Below the pieces are notes generated by a model. That model was not told the origin of the DNA. It saw nothing but the letters and a program-made list of their open reading frames with translations, and searched no databases. Of a stretch of DNA of 64,000 bases, positions 9,001 to 15,933 are shown one piece after another. This DNA comes from Streptomyces sp. Z26. GTDB taxonomy: Bacteria; Actinomycetota; Actinomycetes; Streptomycetales; Streptomycetaceae. Both the position numbers and the translations under genes were made by a program. Every line of letters begins with the position of its first letter. Within the stretch, counting starts at the first letter, position 1. Where the stretch lies: the NCBI RefSeq assembly GCF_003665095.1, contig NZ_RCHV01000002.1, positions 1,559,501-1,623,500 of the forward strand. The letters run 5' to 3'.

Positions 9001-9189
9001 GGCCAACCCTTCGAGGGCCTCCTCGACCTGGACGTCCGGATGGGCCCCCGGGTCCGCCGGGGCCGCCGGGCCGTCCGGCGCCTCCGGGTCTTCGGGGGTC
9101 GCGGGGTGCCGCGGCGCCACGTGCAGCACCAGCTGCGGCAGCGCCATGGGATTGCTCCTGCGGAACGCCTGGAACAGCACGTTCAGCAT
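6079..9189 (-). CDS. Large membrane-anchored protein with a C-terminal type 1 periplasmic-binding (ABC substrate-binding-like) domain
   Basis: About 1,036 residues from the ATG at 9189; starts at 9327 or 9147 (the latter with GCAGGAG upstream) are possible. The N-terminal half is probably cytoplasmic and begins with a degraded LPQLVLHVAP strand resembling P-loop-type neighbours but with no Walker A. Two hydrophobic segments follow (LIVLVTALVAEWPAHLLVGA and further, then LPALVVVLAAGALGAAW). The C-terminal third is a Peripla_BP_6-like fold: VTIVYAGPLGGDGDELVKGF, VVGMGRNMTDSREVQDMF, AVVSGTNSGTK, YHPTLTALRPAAEHTDFYER. There is no adjacent permease or ATPase, so it is more likely a sensor or receptor than a transporter part. 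Domain calls are by pattern only. Confidence 0.72.
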   Translation of the reverse strand: MLNVLFQAFRRSNPMALPQLVLHVAPRHPATPEDPEAPDGPAAPADPGAHPDVQVEEALEGLAAKLRSGGVPYATLRKSPSDGEGGQGGNPDGRGDPAPGPDADGAPEPAPDDHAGARAWRARMRALHLVQDLARTASERSPSRATRSGAEPPEDTPRPSCLADDHWVAKGQQYGRYAFPRSDLLTVIENAVAKHDGTWNVFDLTEELNGLGWRPNGSRTSARLLDALKDSSQTLPALLIVLVTALVAEWPAHLLVGAVVLLVVLALVLGALLGRAPLLLGRRREIRWFLGTTYLDQGPHADRGEGGPWHLLRLWPPGSVRQRLVAVADDISDSGLLREDGPPSDSLTPQGEAAQRRHLHLRMHALREDLRDAHNVWGLDLRGRKRPTPPVLLLPGADYENGGIELIKALSDIRSIRSELDPLLVVATVRGAHVDDLEHSHRLTTPEGGGGPVAGPMASLPEWYVTWNHERRVNQAPSIGVAHLPWVFRVPVDDGATAVPDLRTHRTELRAGRPRWTWLWSLPALVVVLAAGALGAAWEDRKRGDEFCDGDLRGINRDSRWEQVVSTEEERGRKPKREKECVGVATGSVTFAGENSRSVQGFIRDTNEEIAGDRHVTIVYAGPLGGDGDELVKGFQELRGAYAVQRAKVGKSVKLRILVASGGRDMYNQRAMAERVVELSRRDPTIVGVVGMGRNMTDSREVQDMFREASLAVVSGTNSGTKLAEDYPNFFGLAATDQWQSEQLQLVAEQLARRSAPGGGKKSGAARPERPRAVVLARAPASHDQYTRDQKKYATTMLDAAGYDVKVLPDYELPGGSANLDDQTADICGRGDVSRVVYFAGRSEDVGPLMEGLSSPDCEGEPIAILGGDDLSKAGFAQKETHVADNVTLYHPTLTALRPAAEHTDFYERLKGLPAEQRESLRVRPGTTFASPDLSNGQTALTHDATEVLYRAATAGGRPRGKAETWANLRLQKVGGLATGTIDFTAMPFHGTRDGYGITLMKIANPGKGTYDATVVCERMAGNTEPLTEKECDIGE

Positions 9190-9562
9190 GTCGGTCGACT
9201 GCCGGGCCGCGACGGTGTGCCACTTCCGCTCCGGTCCCCCATGCGTCGTCAAGCGAGCCTCCCCCGTAGCAGCGGTCGCGAAGTCGACCGAGCCGTACGT
9301 ACCCTCTTGGACACAGAGCGTATACATCACGGCTACGGAACGACCGGCCCCACCGAGGCCCTCGGACCGCTCCGGAAGCGGATCGTCCGAAGCCCGTTCC
9401 GTGGTCAACGGCCCCGTACCCTCGGGCGATTCACCGGAAGCGGACATTCCCCCGACATTCGTACACCACTCGTACGAGTGACCCAACGCCCCGACCTCCG
9501 TGGGAACTTGGCCGAATGCGGTAGGTCCGCAGCCGCCCGTACGCCGTGCCGTGCGCGCCCCG

Positions 9563-10117
9563 CTACTCGCCCGCCGCGCGTGCGCGTCGCCTGCGTTCGC
9601 CCTCCTCCTCGTCCCTGCGCATCCGGTCCTCGATGCGCAGTTCGTGGCCCTCGTACGCCTCGACCGCCCGGGTCCAGCGGGGTACGGGTTCCGGCGCGCG
9701 TTCGCCGTCGAGGCGTGCCTCCAGGCAGCGGCGGACGTCCTGGCGGGCGAGGAAGAGCAGGCTGCCCGCGTTCTCGTCGGTGCCGTCCTGGAGGTACTCG
9801 CCGTCCGTGGAGGCGTGGGCGACGAGGGTCACGGACGCGGTGAGGCGTTTGCGCAGTGCGCGGTCGCGGATGGCCAGCACGCCGGCGAGGCACTCCTCCT
9901 CGAACTCCACGCGGGCGGCCCGGTCACGCACCGTGTCCGGGTCGACCCGGACCGCGCGGAGTTGGGCCAGGAGCTGGGCGGCGCCCGCCTGTTCGGCTGC
10001 TTGGCGGCGCCCCTTCCGGGTGTCGCGGACGACGAGCAGCGTGCCGTAGAGGGCGATGGCGGCGCCGAGCAGGGTGGGGACCAACGCGGCAAGTGCTTCC
10101 TGGAGTTGTTCGACCAT
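9563..10117 (-). CDS. Hypothetical membrane-anchored coiled protein
   Basis: A 184-residue protein starting MVEQLQEALAALVPTLL. One N-terminal transmembrane helix (about residues 8-30, LVPTLLGAAIALYGTLLVV) is followed by a charged helical body rich in Arg and Glu, ending in an RRDEEEGERRRRAR stretch. This fits a single-pass protein with a cytoplasmic helical domain of unknown function, a type often seen in Streptomyces. It is divergent from the LLM monooxygenase operon with about 420 bp between, where TGAACG palindromes lie. No family could be named. Confidence 0.7.
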   Translation of the reverse strand: MVEQLQEALAALVPTLLGAAIALYGTLLVVRDTRKGRRQAAEQAGAAQLLAQLRAVRVDPDTVRDRAARVEFEEECLAGVLAIRDRALRKRLTASVTLVAHASTDGEYLQDGTDENAGSLLFLARQDVRRCLEARLDGERAPEPVPRWTRAVEAYEGHELRIEDRMRRDEEEGERRRRARAAGE

Positions 10118-10220
10118 GACCCAAGTCTGGCCACCAAGGCCCCGGTTGGGGGCCGGGCGCCATCGACCGGCGCGGGACGTACGGGCCCGACGCGTACGGT
10201 CACGGCACGGTGCGCGTAAA

Positions 10221-10235
10221 TGAACGTCGCGTTCA
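10221..10235. promoter_or_regulatory. TGAAC-N5-GTTCA palindrome, promoter-distal copy
   Basis: TGAACGTCGCGTTCA is a perfect palindrome with 6-bp arms and a 3-bp centre, in the 420-bp divergent spacer between the hypothetical gene at 9563 and the LLM monooxygenase operon. A near copy is found at 10434 beside the operon promoter and another at 52013. Probably an operator; the cognate regulator is unknown, with the IclR gene at 14129 the nearest candidate. Confidence 0.55.
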
Positions 10236-10404
10236 CTTCTTCGCACCCACAAACACCCCGCACCCGCGTCCGGCACACCACCCCGACCCGCGGCAGTACG
10301 CACCCCCTCCTCCGCAACCCTCCACGTCCACGGTCGTTTCCAGCCTCGATCACCAGGCCCCGACCGGGCGTCGCCGGACCGGGTGGACGCGTGGCGCCGA
10401 CCCG

Positions 10405-10459
10405 TTGACACAGCCCGGACGGAGTGCTGAACATGAACGTGGCGTTCGCATGCTGAACG
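10405..10459 (+). promoter_or_regulatory. Promoter with overlapping operator for the LLM/amine oxidase operon
   Basis: A consensus -35 TTGACA lies at 10405-10410. About 17 bp downstream is a poor -10 (TGAACA, 10428-10433), which abuts the palindrome-like TGAACGTGGCGTTCG (10434-10448) and another TGAACG at 10454. The arrangement suggests a regulator site covering the -10 and start point. The LLM gene ATG is at 10540. The rest of the 10118-10539 spacer shows no gene. Confidence 0.5.
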
Positions 10460-10539
10460 TTTCGCGGTCGAACGCCCGCTGCGCCCCTGCGGCACCCACC
10501 CCGCGGGAAGCCTTCTCGTATCCGTTCTGGAGGTCCGGG

Positions 10540-12060
10540 ATGAGCAACGAGCCCCTGAAGCTGTTCGCCTTCGACGTCACCGCCCCCGCCCATCTCACGG
10601 CGGGCTCCTGGCGCGACGTCGCCGACGCGGGCATGCGCTACACCGACCTGTCGTACTGGACCGGCATCGCCCGCATGCTCGAAGAGGCCCGTTTCGACGG
10701 GGTGTTCTTCGCCGACACCGTCGGCTGCCACGACGTGTACGGCGGTTCGCCGGACGCGGCCGTACGCGACGCCGCGCAGTTCCCGATCAACGATCCCGCA
10801 CTCGTCGTCCCGGCGATGGCCGCCGCTACGCGCCACCTGGGTTTCGGGGTGACGGCGTCGCTGACGTACGAGCAGCCGTACGCGCTGGCGCGCCGGATGA
10901 GCACGCTGGACCATCTGACGGCGGGCCGCGTGGCCTGGAACGTCGTCACGTCGTACAGCGAGTCCGCCGCCCGCAACCTCGGGCTGGCCGGGCAGATCCC
11001 GCACGACGAGCGGTACGACATGGCGGAGGAGTACCTGGAGGTCTGCTACAAGCTGTGGGAGGGCTCCTGGCAGGACGACGCCGTCGTACGGGACGCCGCG
11101 TCCGGCACGTACGTCGACCCGCGCCGCCTGCGTCCCGTCGGGCACCGCGGCCGGTACTTCGACGTGCCCGGCGTCCACCTGTGCGAGCCGTCGCCGCAGC
11201 GCACACCGCTGCTGTTCCAGGCGGGCGCGTCCGCGCGCGGGCTGCGGTTCGCCGCGCGGCACGCGGAGGCCGTCTTCGTGAACACGATGACGCCCGAACT
11301 CACCCGCCGTGGCGTCGAGAAGACGCGCGCCGCTGTCGTCGAGGCGGGGCGCGACCCGCGGAGCGTGAAGGTGTTCGCGCTAGTCACGGTCGTCGTGGCG
11401 CCGACCGACGCGGAGGCGTGGGAGAAGTACGAGCGGCACGTGCGGCACGCGAGCTACGAGGGCGCGCTCGCCCGCTTCTCCGGCTGGACCGGCATCGACC
11501 TGAGCGGCGTGGACCCGGACGCGCCGCTGGAGTACGCGGCGGTGGACGGGGTGCGCTCGATCGTGGACATGTTCTCCCGGGCGGACCCGTCGCGGCGGTG
11601 GACGGCGCGGCAGATCGCGGAGTTCCTCGGCGTCGGCGGGACCGGGGCGACGGTCGTGGGGTCGCCCCGTACGGTCGCCGCCGAGCTGCGCAGGTGGCGG
11701 GACGTGGCGGACGTGGACGGCCTGAACCTCAGCTACGCCACCAAGCCCGGGAGTTGGGAGGACTTCATCGAGCTGGCGCTGCCGGAGCTGCGCGACCAGG
11801 GGCTGGTCGGGGAGGGCGGCGGAGCGCGGGACGGCGGCGGTACGGCGACCCTGCGGGAGGGCTTCTACGGCGCGGGGCAGCGGCACACCCTGCCCGACCA
11901 CCCCGCGTCGCGGATTCGCGCCTCCGCGCGCGCGGAGGCGGAAAGCGCGCGGAGGGAGGCGGAGAACGGACACGGCGACGGCACCGGCGCGGGACCCAGA
12001 GACGGCGCGTCGTCCGCGTACGCGCCGCTCGCCGGGTCCGCCACCACACCGCCGCGCTGA
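10540..12060 (+). CDS. LLM class flavin-dependent monooxygenase (NtaA/SnaA/DszA family)
   Basis: A 506-residue FMNH2-dependent monooxygenase of the bacterial luciferase superfamily. The ATG at 10540 follows GGAGG. Diagnostic segments are LEEARFDGVFFADTVGCHDV, STLDHLTAGRVAWNVVTSY, the EEYLEVCYKLWEGSW helix, PLLFQAGASARGLRFAARHA and the late LNLSYATKPGSWEDFIELA. Relatives act on nitrilotriacetate, dibenzothiophene sulfone, pristinamycin precursors or alkyl sulfur compounds using reduced FMN from a partner reductase, and one is encoded two genes downstream. The last 75 or so residues are a low-complexity tail rich in Arg, Ala and Gly. The substrate is unknown; the amine oxidase next door hints at a nitrogenous compound. 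Confidence 0.9.
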   Translation: MSNEPLKLFAFDVTAPAHLTAGSWRDVADAGMRYTDLSYWTGIARMLEEARFDGVFFADTVGCHDVYGGSPDAAVRDAAQFPINDPALVVPAMAAATRHLGFGVTASLTYEQPYALARRMSTLDHLTAGRVAWNVVTSYSESAARNLGLAGQIPHDERYDMAEEYLEVCYKLWEGSWQDDAVVRDAASGTYVDPRRLRPVGHRGRYFDVPGVHLCEPSPQRTPLLFQAGASARGLRFAARHAEAVFVNTMTPELTRRGVEKTRAAVVEAGRDPRSVKVFALVTVVVAPTDAEAWEKYERHVRHASYEGALARFSGWTGIDLSGVDPDAPLEYAAVDGVRSIVDMFSRADPSRRWTARQIAEFLGVGGTGATVVGSPRTVAAELRRWRDVADVDGLNLSYATKPGSWEDFIELALPELRDQGLVGEGGGARDGGGTATLREGFYGAGQRHTLPDHPASRIRASARAEAESARREAENGHGDGTGAGPRDGASSAYAPLAGSATTPPR

Positions 12061-12222
12061 CCGTCCGGCCCGGACGGCGCGCACGGCCCGTCCGACGGAG
12101 CAGCGGCAGGACGGGGCAGCGACAGGACGGGGCCGACGCACACAGCGGGACGGCGCGCGGAGGGACCGGGGGAACGGCGCGGACAGGGGCACAGCGGGGC
12201 ACGACCGGAGAGGGGAAACGCG

Positions 12223-13521
12223 ATGGCAGTGACACCGGACACCGACGTGGTGATCGTCGGCGGTGGCGTGGCCGGGCTGGTCGCCGCCCGGGAGTTGGGG
12301 CGGGCCGGGCGGCGCGTCACGGTCCTGGAGGCGCGCGACCGGCTCGGCGGCCGGGTCTGGACCGACCACCGGCTCGGCCGTGACCTGGAGATGGGCGGCA
12401 CGTGGCTGCACTGGACGCAGCCGCACGTGTGGGCGGAGATCACGCGGTACGGGCTCGGGGTGACGCGCGGCCCGCGCGCGGAGACGGCGTACTGGCTGGC
12501 CGGGGGCGAGGTGCGTACCGGTTCGCTGCGGGACTTCATGGACCTGATCGACCCGGGCATGCGCCGTCTGCTCGCGGACACCATGGACCTGATCCCCCGC
12601 CCGTGGGACCCCGTCGCGCACGAGGGGCTGGCGGCGGCGGACGCGTGGAGCGTACGGGACCGGCTGGACGCGCTGGGGCTGTCCGTCGAGGAGTACCAGG
12701 CCAACGAGGCCGCCTGGGTGGGCCACTTCAACGCGCCGCTGGACGAGGGCGCGTACGTGGGCGCGCTGCGCTGGACCGCCGCGTCGGCTGGGCACTGGCA
12801 CCTGATGCACGAGGCGTCGGCGGTGTTCCGGCTGACGGACGGTACGCGCGCGCTGGTCGACGCGCTGGCGGCCGACAGCGGCGCGGAGATCCGTACGGGC
12901 GCCCCCGTACGCGCCGTCGAGCACGGCGGGCCGGAGGCGCGCGTCCACCTCGCGGACGGGACGCAGGTCACGGCGGGGGCCGTGGTGGTGACGCTCCCGC
13001 AGAACATCCTGGACAGCGTCGCGTTCACGCCGCCGCTGGGCCCGGAGAAGCGGGCCGCCGCGCGGGAGGGGACGGCGTCGCGGGGCGTGAAGCTGTGGAT
13101 ACGGGTACGCGGGCCGCTCGCGCCGTTCTTCGCGTACTCCTCGGGGGCGCACGCCCTGTCGGTGGTCCGCACCGAGTACCTGGGCGAGAACGACGCCGTC
13201 CTCGTCGCCTTCGGCGCCGACGCGCGCCGCATCCGTACCGACGACGTGGACGCCGTACGGGACGCGCTGCGGGTGTGGCGCGACGACCTGGAGGTGCTGG
13301 AGGTCACCGGGCACGACTGGATGGCCGACCCGTACGCGGGCGAGACGTGGCTGATGCAGCGGCCGGGCCAACTCACCTCGTACCACCGGGGGTTGCGGCG
13401 CCGCGAGGGGCTGTTGCACTACGCGGGGAGCGACAACGCCGACCTGTGGGCCGGTTTCGTCGACGGGGCGGTGGAGAGCGGCCTGCGGGTGGCGCGGGAG
13501 ATCACCGGACCGCCGGGCTGA
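12223..13521 (+). CDS. Flavin monoamine oxidase family protein
   Basis: A 432-residue FAD-dependent amine oxidase. The N-terminal Rossmann motif is VVIVGGGVAGLVAARELGRA, followed by the GG-doublet motif TVLEARDRLGGRVWTD; the substrate-binding centre and the late LLHYAGSDNADLWAGFVDGAVESG segment match the C-terminal FAD-binding block. It should oxidise a primary or secondary amine to an imine or aldehyde, releasing hydrogen peroxide. The ATG at 12223 follows GAGAGGGGAA. It lies 162 bp after the LLM gene, in a spacer with repeated CAGGACGGGG words, and 89 bp before the flavin reductase gene, suggesting one catabolic operon. The GSDNA motif replaces the more usual GEHT-type ending seen in eukaryotic MAO. 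Confidence 0.9.
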   Translation: MAVTPDTDVVIVGGGVAGLVAARELGRAGRRVTVLEARDRLGGRVWTDHRLGRDLEMGGTWLHWTQPHVWAEITRYGLGVTRGPRAETAYWLAGGEVRTGSLRDFMDLIDPGMRRLLADTMDLIPRPWDPVAHEGLAAADAWSVRDRLDALGLSVEEYQANEAAWVGHFNAPLDEGAYVGALRWTAASAGHWHLMHEASAVFRLTDGTRALVDALAADSGAEIRTGAPVRAVEHGGPEARVHLADGTQVTAGAVVVTLPQNILDSVAFTPPLGPEKRAAAREGTASRGVKLWIRVRGPLAPFFAYSSGAHALSVVRTEYLGENDAVLVAFGADARRIRTDDVDAVRDALRVWRDDLEVLEVTGHDWMADPYAGETWLMQRPGQLTSYHRGLRRREGLLHYAGSDNADLWAGFVDGAVESGLRVAREITGPPG

Positions 13522-13610
13522 CGCCCGTACGCACAGCGACACACGTGCACCCGAGTCGGGGGGCACCGGCACACACGCACACCGGCACGACAGACCGAAG
13601 GGAAGCCGCC

Positions 13611-14153
13611 ATGATCACCACGACCACGACGACCGCCGCGACCGAGTACCGCGCCGACGACCAGCTGGACTTCCGCCACGTCATGTCGCACCTGCCGACG
13701 GGCGCCGTCGCGGTGGCGGGCGTGGCGGCGGACCCGGAGACGGGGGCGGCACGGGCCGCCGGGCTGATCGTCGGCACGTTCCAGTCGCTGTCGCTGGCGC
13801 CGCCGCTGGTGACGTTCAGCGTGGCCCGCACGTCGGGGAGTTGGCCCCTCGTACGCGGCTGCGGCACGTTCACGGCGAGCGTGCTCGCGGAGGGGCAGGA
13901 CGCGGTGTGCGGGGCGCTGTCGCGCAAGGCGGGCGACAAGTTCGCCGGGGTGGACTGGCACCCGTCGCCCGAGGGGGCGCCGCGCGTCGGCGGTGCCGTC
14001 GCCTGGATCGACTGCGTGTGGGAGCGGGAACTCGACGGCGGGGACCACGTCATCGTGATCGCCCGCGTGCTGCGCATGCGCACCGGTCCCGGCGAACCCC
14101 TCGTCGTGCACCGGGGCCGCCTCGGCGGCTACCGCGCGCCCGCCGCCGCCTGA
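13611..14153 (+). CDS. Flavin reductase family protein (DIM6/NTAB-like)
   Basis: A 180-residue split-barrel flavin reductase. The ATG at 13611 follows GAAGGGAAG. Family marks are FRHVMSHLPTGAVAVAGVAA, GLIVGTFQSLSLAPPLVTFS, RTSGSWPLVRGCGTFTASVL and the DHVIVIARVLRM strand. It would use NAD(P)H to reduce FMN and pass it to the LLM monooxygenase two genes upstream, making a two-component oxygenase. The N-terminus is a threonine run (MITTTTTTAATEY). Its last 25 bases overlap the 3' end of the convergent IclR gene. Confidence 0.92.
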   Translation: MITTTTTTAATEYRADDQLDFRHVMSHLPTGAVAVAGVAADPETGAARAAGLIVGTFQSLSLAPPLVTFSVARTSGSWPLVRGCGTFTASVLAEGQDAVCGALSRKAGDKFAGVDWHPSPEGAPRVGGAVAWIDCVWERELDGGDHVIVIARVLRMRTGPGEPLVVHRGRLGGYRAPAAA

Positions 14154-14938
14154 CCCTCCCAGCCGGGCCACAGCAGACGTTCGAGCTGCTCCATCGCGTC
14201 CCGCATCCGCTGGAGCGTGGCGGGGATGCGGTCGCGCCCGAAGCGGTAGCGGGGGCCGTCGACGGTGACGACGGCCACCAGACCGCCCGCCGAGTCGTGC
14301 AACGGGCGGGAGACGGACAGCAGTCCCTCCTCCAGCTCGTTGTCGATGACGGAGTAGCCCTGCTCGCGGACCTGCCCCAACTCCTTGAGCAGGGCACGGC
14401 GTTCACCGATCGTGTCCGGGGTGAACCGTTCCAGCTCCTCCGGGAGCAGTTCGAGCAGCGCCTCCTCGTCGAGGGAGGCCAGCAGGACCTTGCCCCCGGC
14501 GCTGGCGTGCAGCGGCCAGCGCTGCCCGATCAGCTGGCCCACCGAGACCCCCACCACGTGGGAGCCCTTGGCGGCCGCGATCAGGTCCAGCTCCCGCGCC
14601 GGGGTGGGCACGGACAGCGTGACCGTCTCCTTCACGTCCTCGGCGAGCGCGTCCAGTACGGGCTGGATGCGGCCGACGAGTCCGGCGTACGGGTCGGCGC
14701 GGCGCGCGAGGCGGGAGAACTCCCAGCCGAGCGAGTACTTGCTGTCGCTGCGGTCGACGAACCCGGTCTGCTCCAGGCTGTTGAGGATGCGGAACGCCGT
14801 GGGCCGCGAGAGGCCCACCGCGCTCGCCAGCTCGGTGACCGTGGCGCCCTGCTCGTGGCGCGCCAACTCGCGCAGGATCAGCGCCCCTTTGACGACCGAT
14901 TTGTTGGTCAGTCCGTCCGCATCGGACATCGCGTCCAC
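14129..14938 (-). CDS. IclR family transcriptional regulator
   Basis: A 269-residue regulator with an N-terminal winged helix (ALILRELARHEQGATVTELA, then SAVGLSRPTAFRILNSLEQT) and the IclR effector domain (PLHASAGGKVLLASLDEE, RERGYSVID-like QVREQGYSVIDNE, LVAVVTVDGPRYRFG). It converges on the flavin reductase gene with a 25-bp 3' overlap, a layout that suggests it controls the LLM/amine oxidase/flavin reductase operon in response to the substrate. ATG at 14938 with a second in-frame ATG three codons in; either could start. Confidence 0.9.
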   Translation of the reverse strand: MDAMSDADGLTNKSVVKGALILRELARHEQGATVTELASAVGLSRPTAFRILNSLEQTGFVDRSDSKYSLGWEFSRLARRADPYAGLVGRIQPVLDALAEDVKETVTLSVPTPARELDLIAAAKGSHVVGVSVGQLIGQRWPLHASAGGKVLLASLDEEALLELLPEELERFTPDTIGERRALLKELGQVREQGYSVIDNELEEGLLSVSRPLHDSAGGLVAVVTVDGPRYRFGRDRIPATLQRMRDAMEQLERLLWPGWEGQAAAGAR

Positions 14939-15065
14939 CGCGCCTCTCCCCGTCGCCTTCCCCGTCGGTCGCCACCGGCTGTCGATCCTACGCGGGACGC
15001 CGTGTACGGCCCCGGCGCCGCCCGCCCCGGCGTCCCGGCACCCGCGCGCGTCAGCCCGGCCCGCG

Positions 15066-15716
15066 TCAGCCCAGGCCCGCGTCGCGCGCGAGCAGGGCCG
15101 CCTGGACGCGGTTGCCGCAGCCCAGCTTGGTGAGGATGCGGCTGACGTACGTCTTCACCGTCGACTCGCTCATGTGCAGCCGGGCGCCGGTGTCCGCGTT
15201 CGACAGGCCCTCCCCCAGCAGGGCCAGCACCTCGCGCTCCCGGCCGGTCAGCACCTCCAGGCGCCGCCTGGCCGTCTCGCCGCGCTCCGCGTCGCCGCCG
15301 GAGGCGAAGGTGTCGGCCACGTGCCGGGTCGCCACCGGCGACAGGTACGCGCCGCCCGCGGCGGCCGCCCGTACCGCGTGGATCAGTTCGTCCGGCGCGG
15401 AGTCCTTGAGGAGGAACCCGGCGCCGCCGTCGCTGAGGGCGCGCAGCACGTTGTCGCGCTCCCCGAACGTCGTGAGGATCAGCGCCCGTACGGAGGGTGC
15501 CGCGCGCCGCAGTTCGGCGAGGGCGGAGAGGCCGTCGAGGACCGGCATCTGGATGTCGAGGAGGGCGACGTCGACCGCGTGGCGCAGGGCGAGGTCGACG
15601 GCCTCCCGGCCGTTGCCCGCCTCCTCGACGACCTCGATGCCGTCGTCGGAGTCGAGGATCATGCGGATACCGGCCCGTATCAGCGGCTCGTCGTCGGCCA
15701 CGAGGACCCGGATCAC
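15066..15716 (-). CDS. Response regulator, NarL/LuxR family
   Basis: A 216-residue two-component output protein. The receiver domain (residues 1-120) has the acidic pair in VADDEP, the phospho-acceptor Asp in VALLDIQMPVLDG, the conserved Thr in LILTTF and Lys in FLLKDSAP. The C-terminal LuxR helix-turn-helix (LTGREREVLALLGEGLSNAD, then MSESTVKTYVSRILTKLG) binds DNA. It lies downstream of the histidine kinase at 15934-17679 on the same strand, the usual partner order, but 217 bp and a strong hairpin separate them. The targets are unknown. Confidence 0.93.
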   Translation of the reverse strand: MIRVLVADDEPLIRAGIRMILDSDDGIEVVEEAGNGREAVDLALRHAVDVALLDIQMPVLDGLSALAELRRAAPSVRALILTTFGERDNVLRALSDGGAGFLLKDSAPDELIHAVRAAAAGGAYLSPVATRHVADTFASGGDAERGETARRRLEVLTGREREVLALLGEGLSNADTGARLHMSESTVKTYVSRILTKLGCGNRVQAALLARDAGLG

Positions 15717-15887
15717 TCGGCCTCCAGGGCGGTGGTGGGGTGGGGTGCACCGGGGTGGGTGGTGCGGGTGGGGGACGACCGTAGCCTAGGCCATGGCCGC
15801 GCGCGCCTCCCCCGTACGCCCACCCCCGCCGGGGCGCGCGCCCCCGCTCGTACGCGCCCCGCCTCCGTACGCCCGCGCACCCCCGGT

Positions 15888-15932
15888 CCGTCGCCCGACC
15901 GGGCCCCCGCCCGCGGCCCGGTCGGGCGACGG
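15888..15932. terminator. Strong hairpin between histidine kinase and response regulator genes
   Basis: CCGTCGCCCGACCGGGCC (15888-15905) pairs perfectly over 18 bp with 15915-15932 across a 9-base loop. It begins one base past the kinase TGA in the direction of transcription. It has no T-run, as is usual in Streptomyces. It should terminate or attenuate read-through from the kinase into its response regulator. Confidence 0.8.
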
Positions 15933-15933
15933 G

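Noticed and set aside
6040..9843. A 1,267-codon open frame on the plus strand
   Set aside because: It is antisense to the large periplasmic-binding-domain protein, is rich in Arg, Val and Gly, and shows no family motif. Long antisense frames are expected at this GC content.
10221..10459. TGAAC...GTTCA sites considered as LexA (SOS) boxes
   Set aside because: Actinobacterial LexA boxes need GAAC-N4-GTTC; the spacing here is five bases at every copy, and no DNA repair gene is adjacent.
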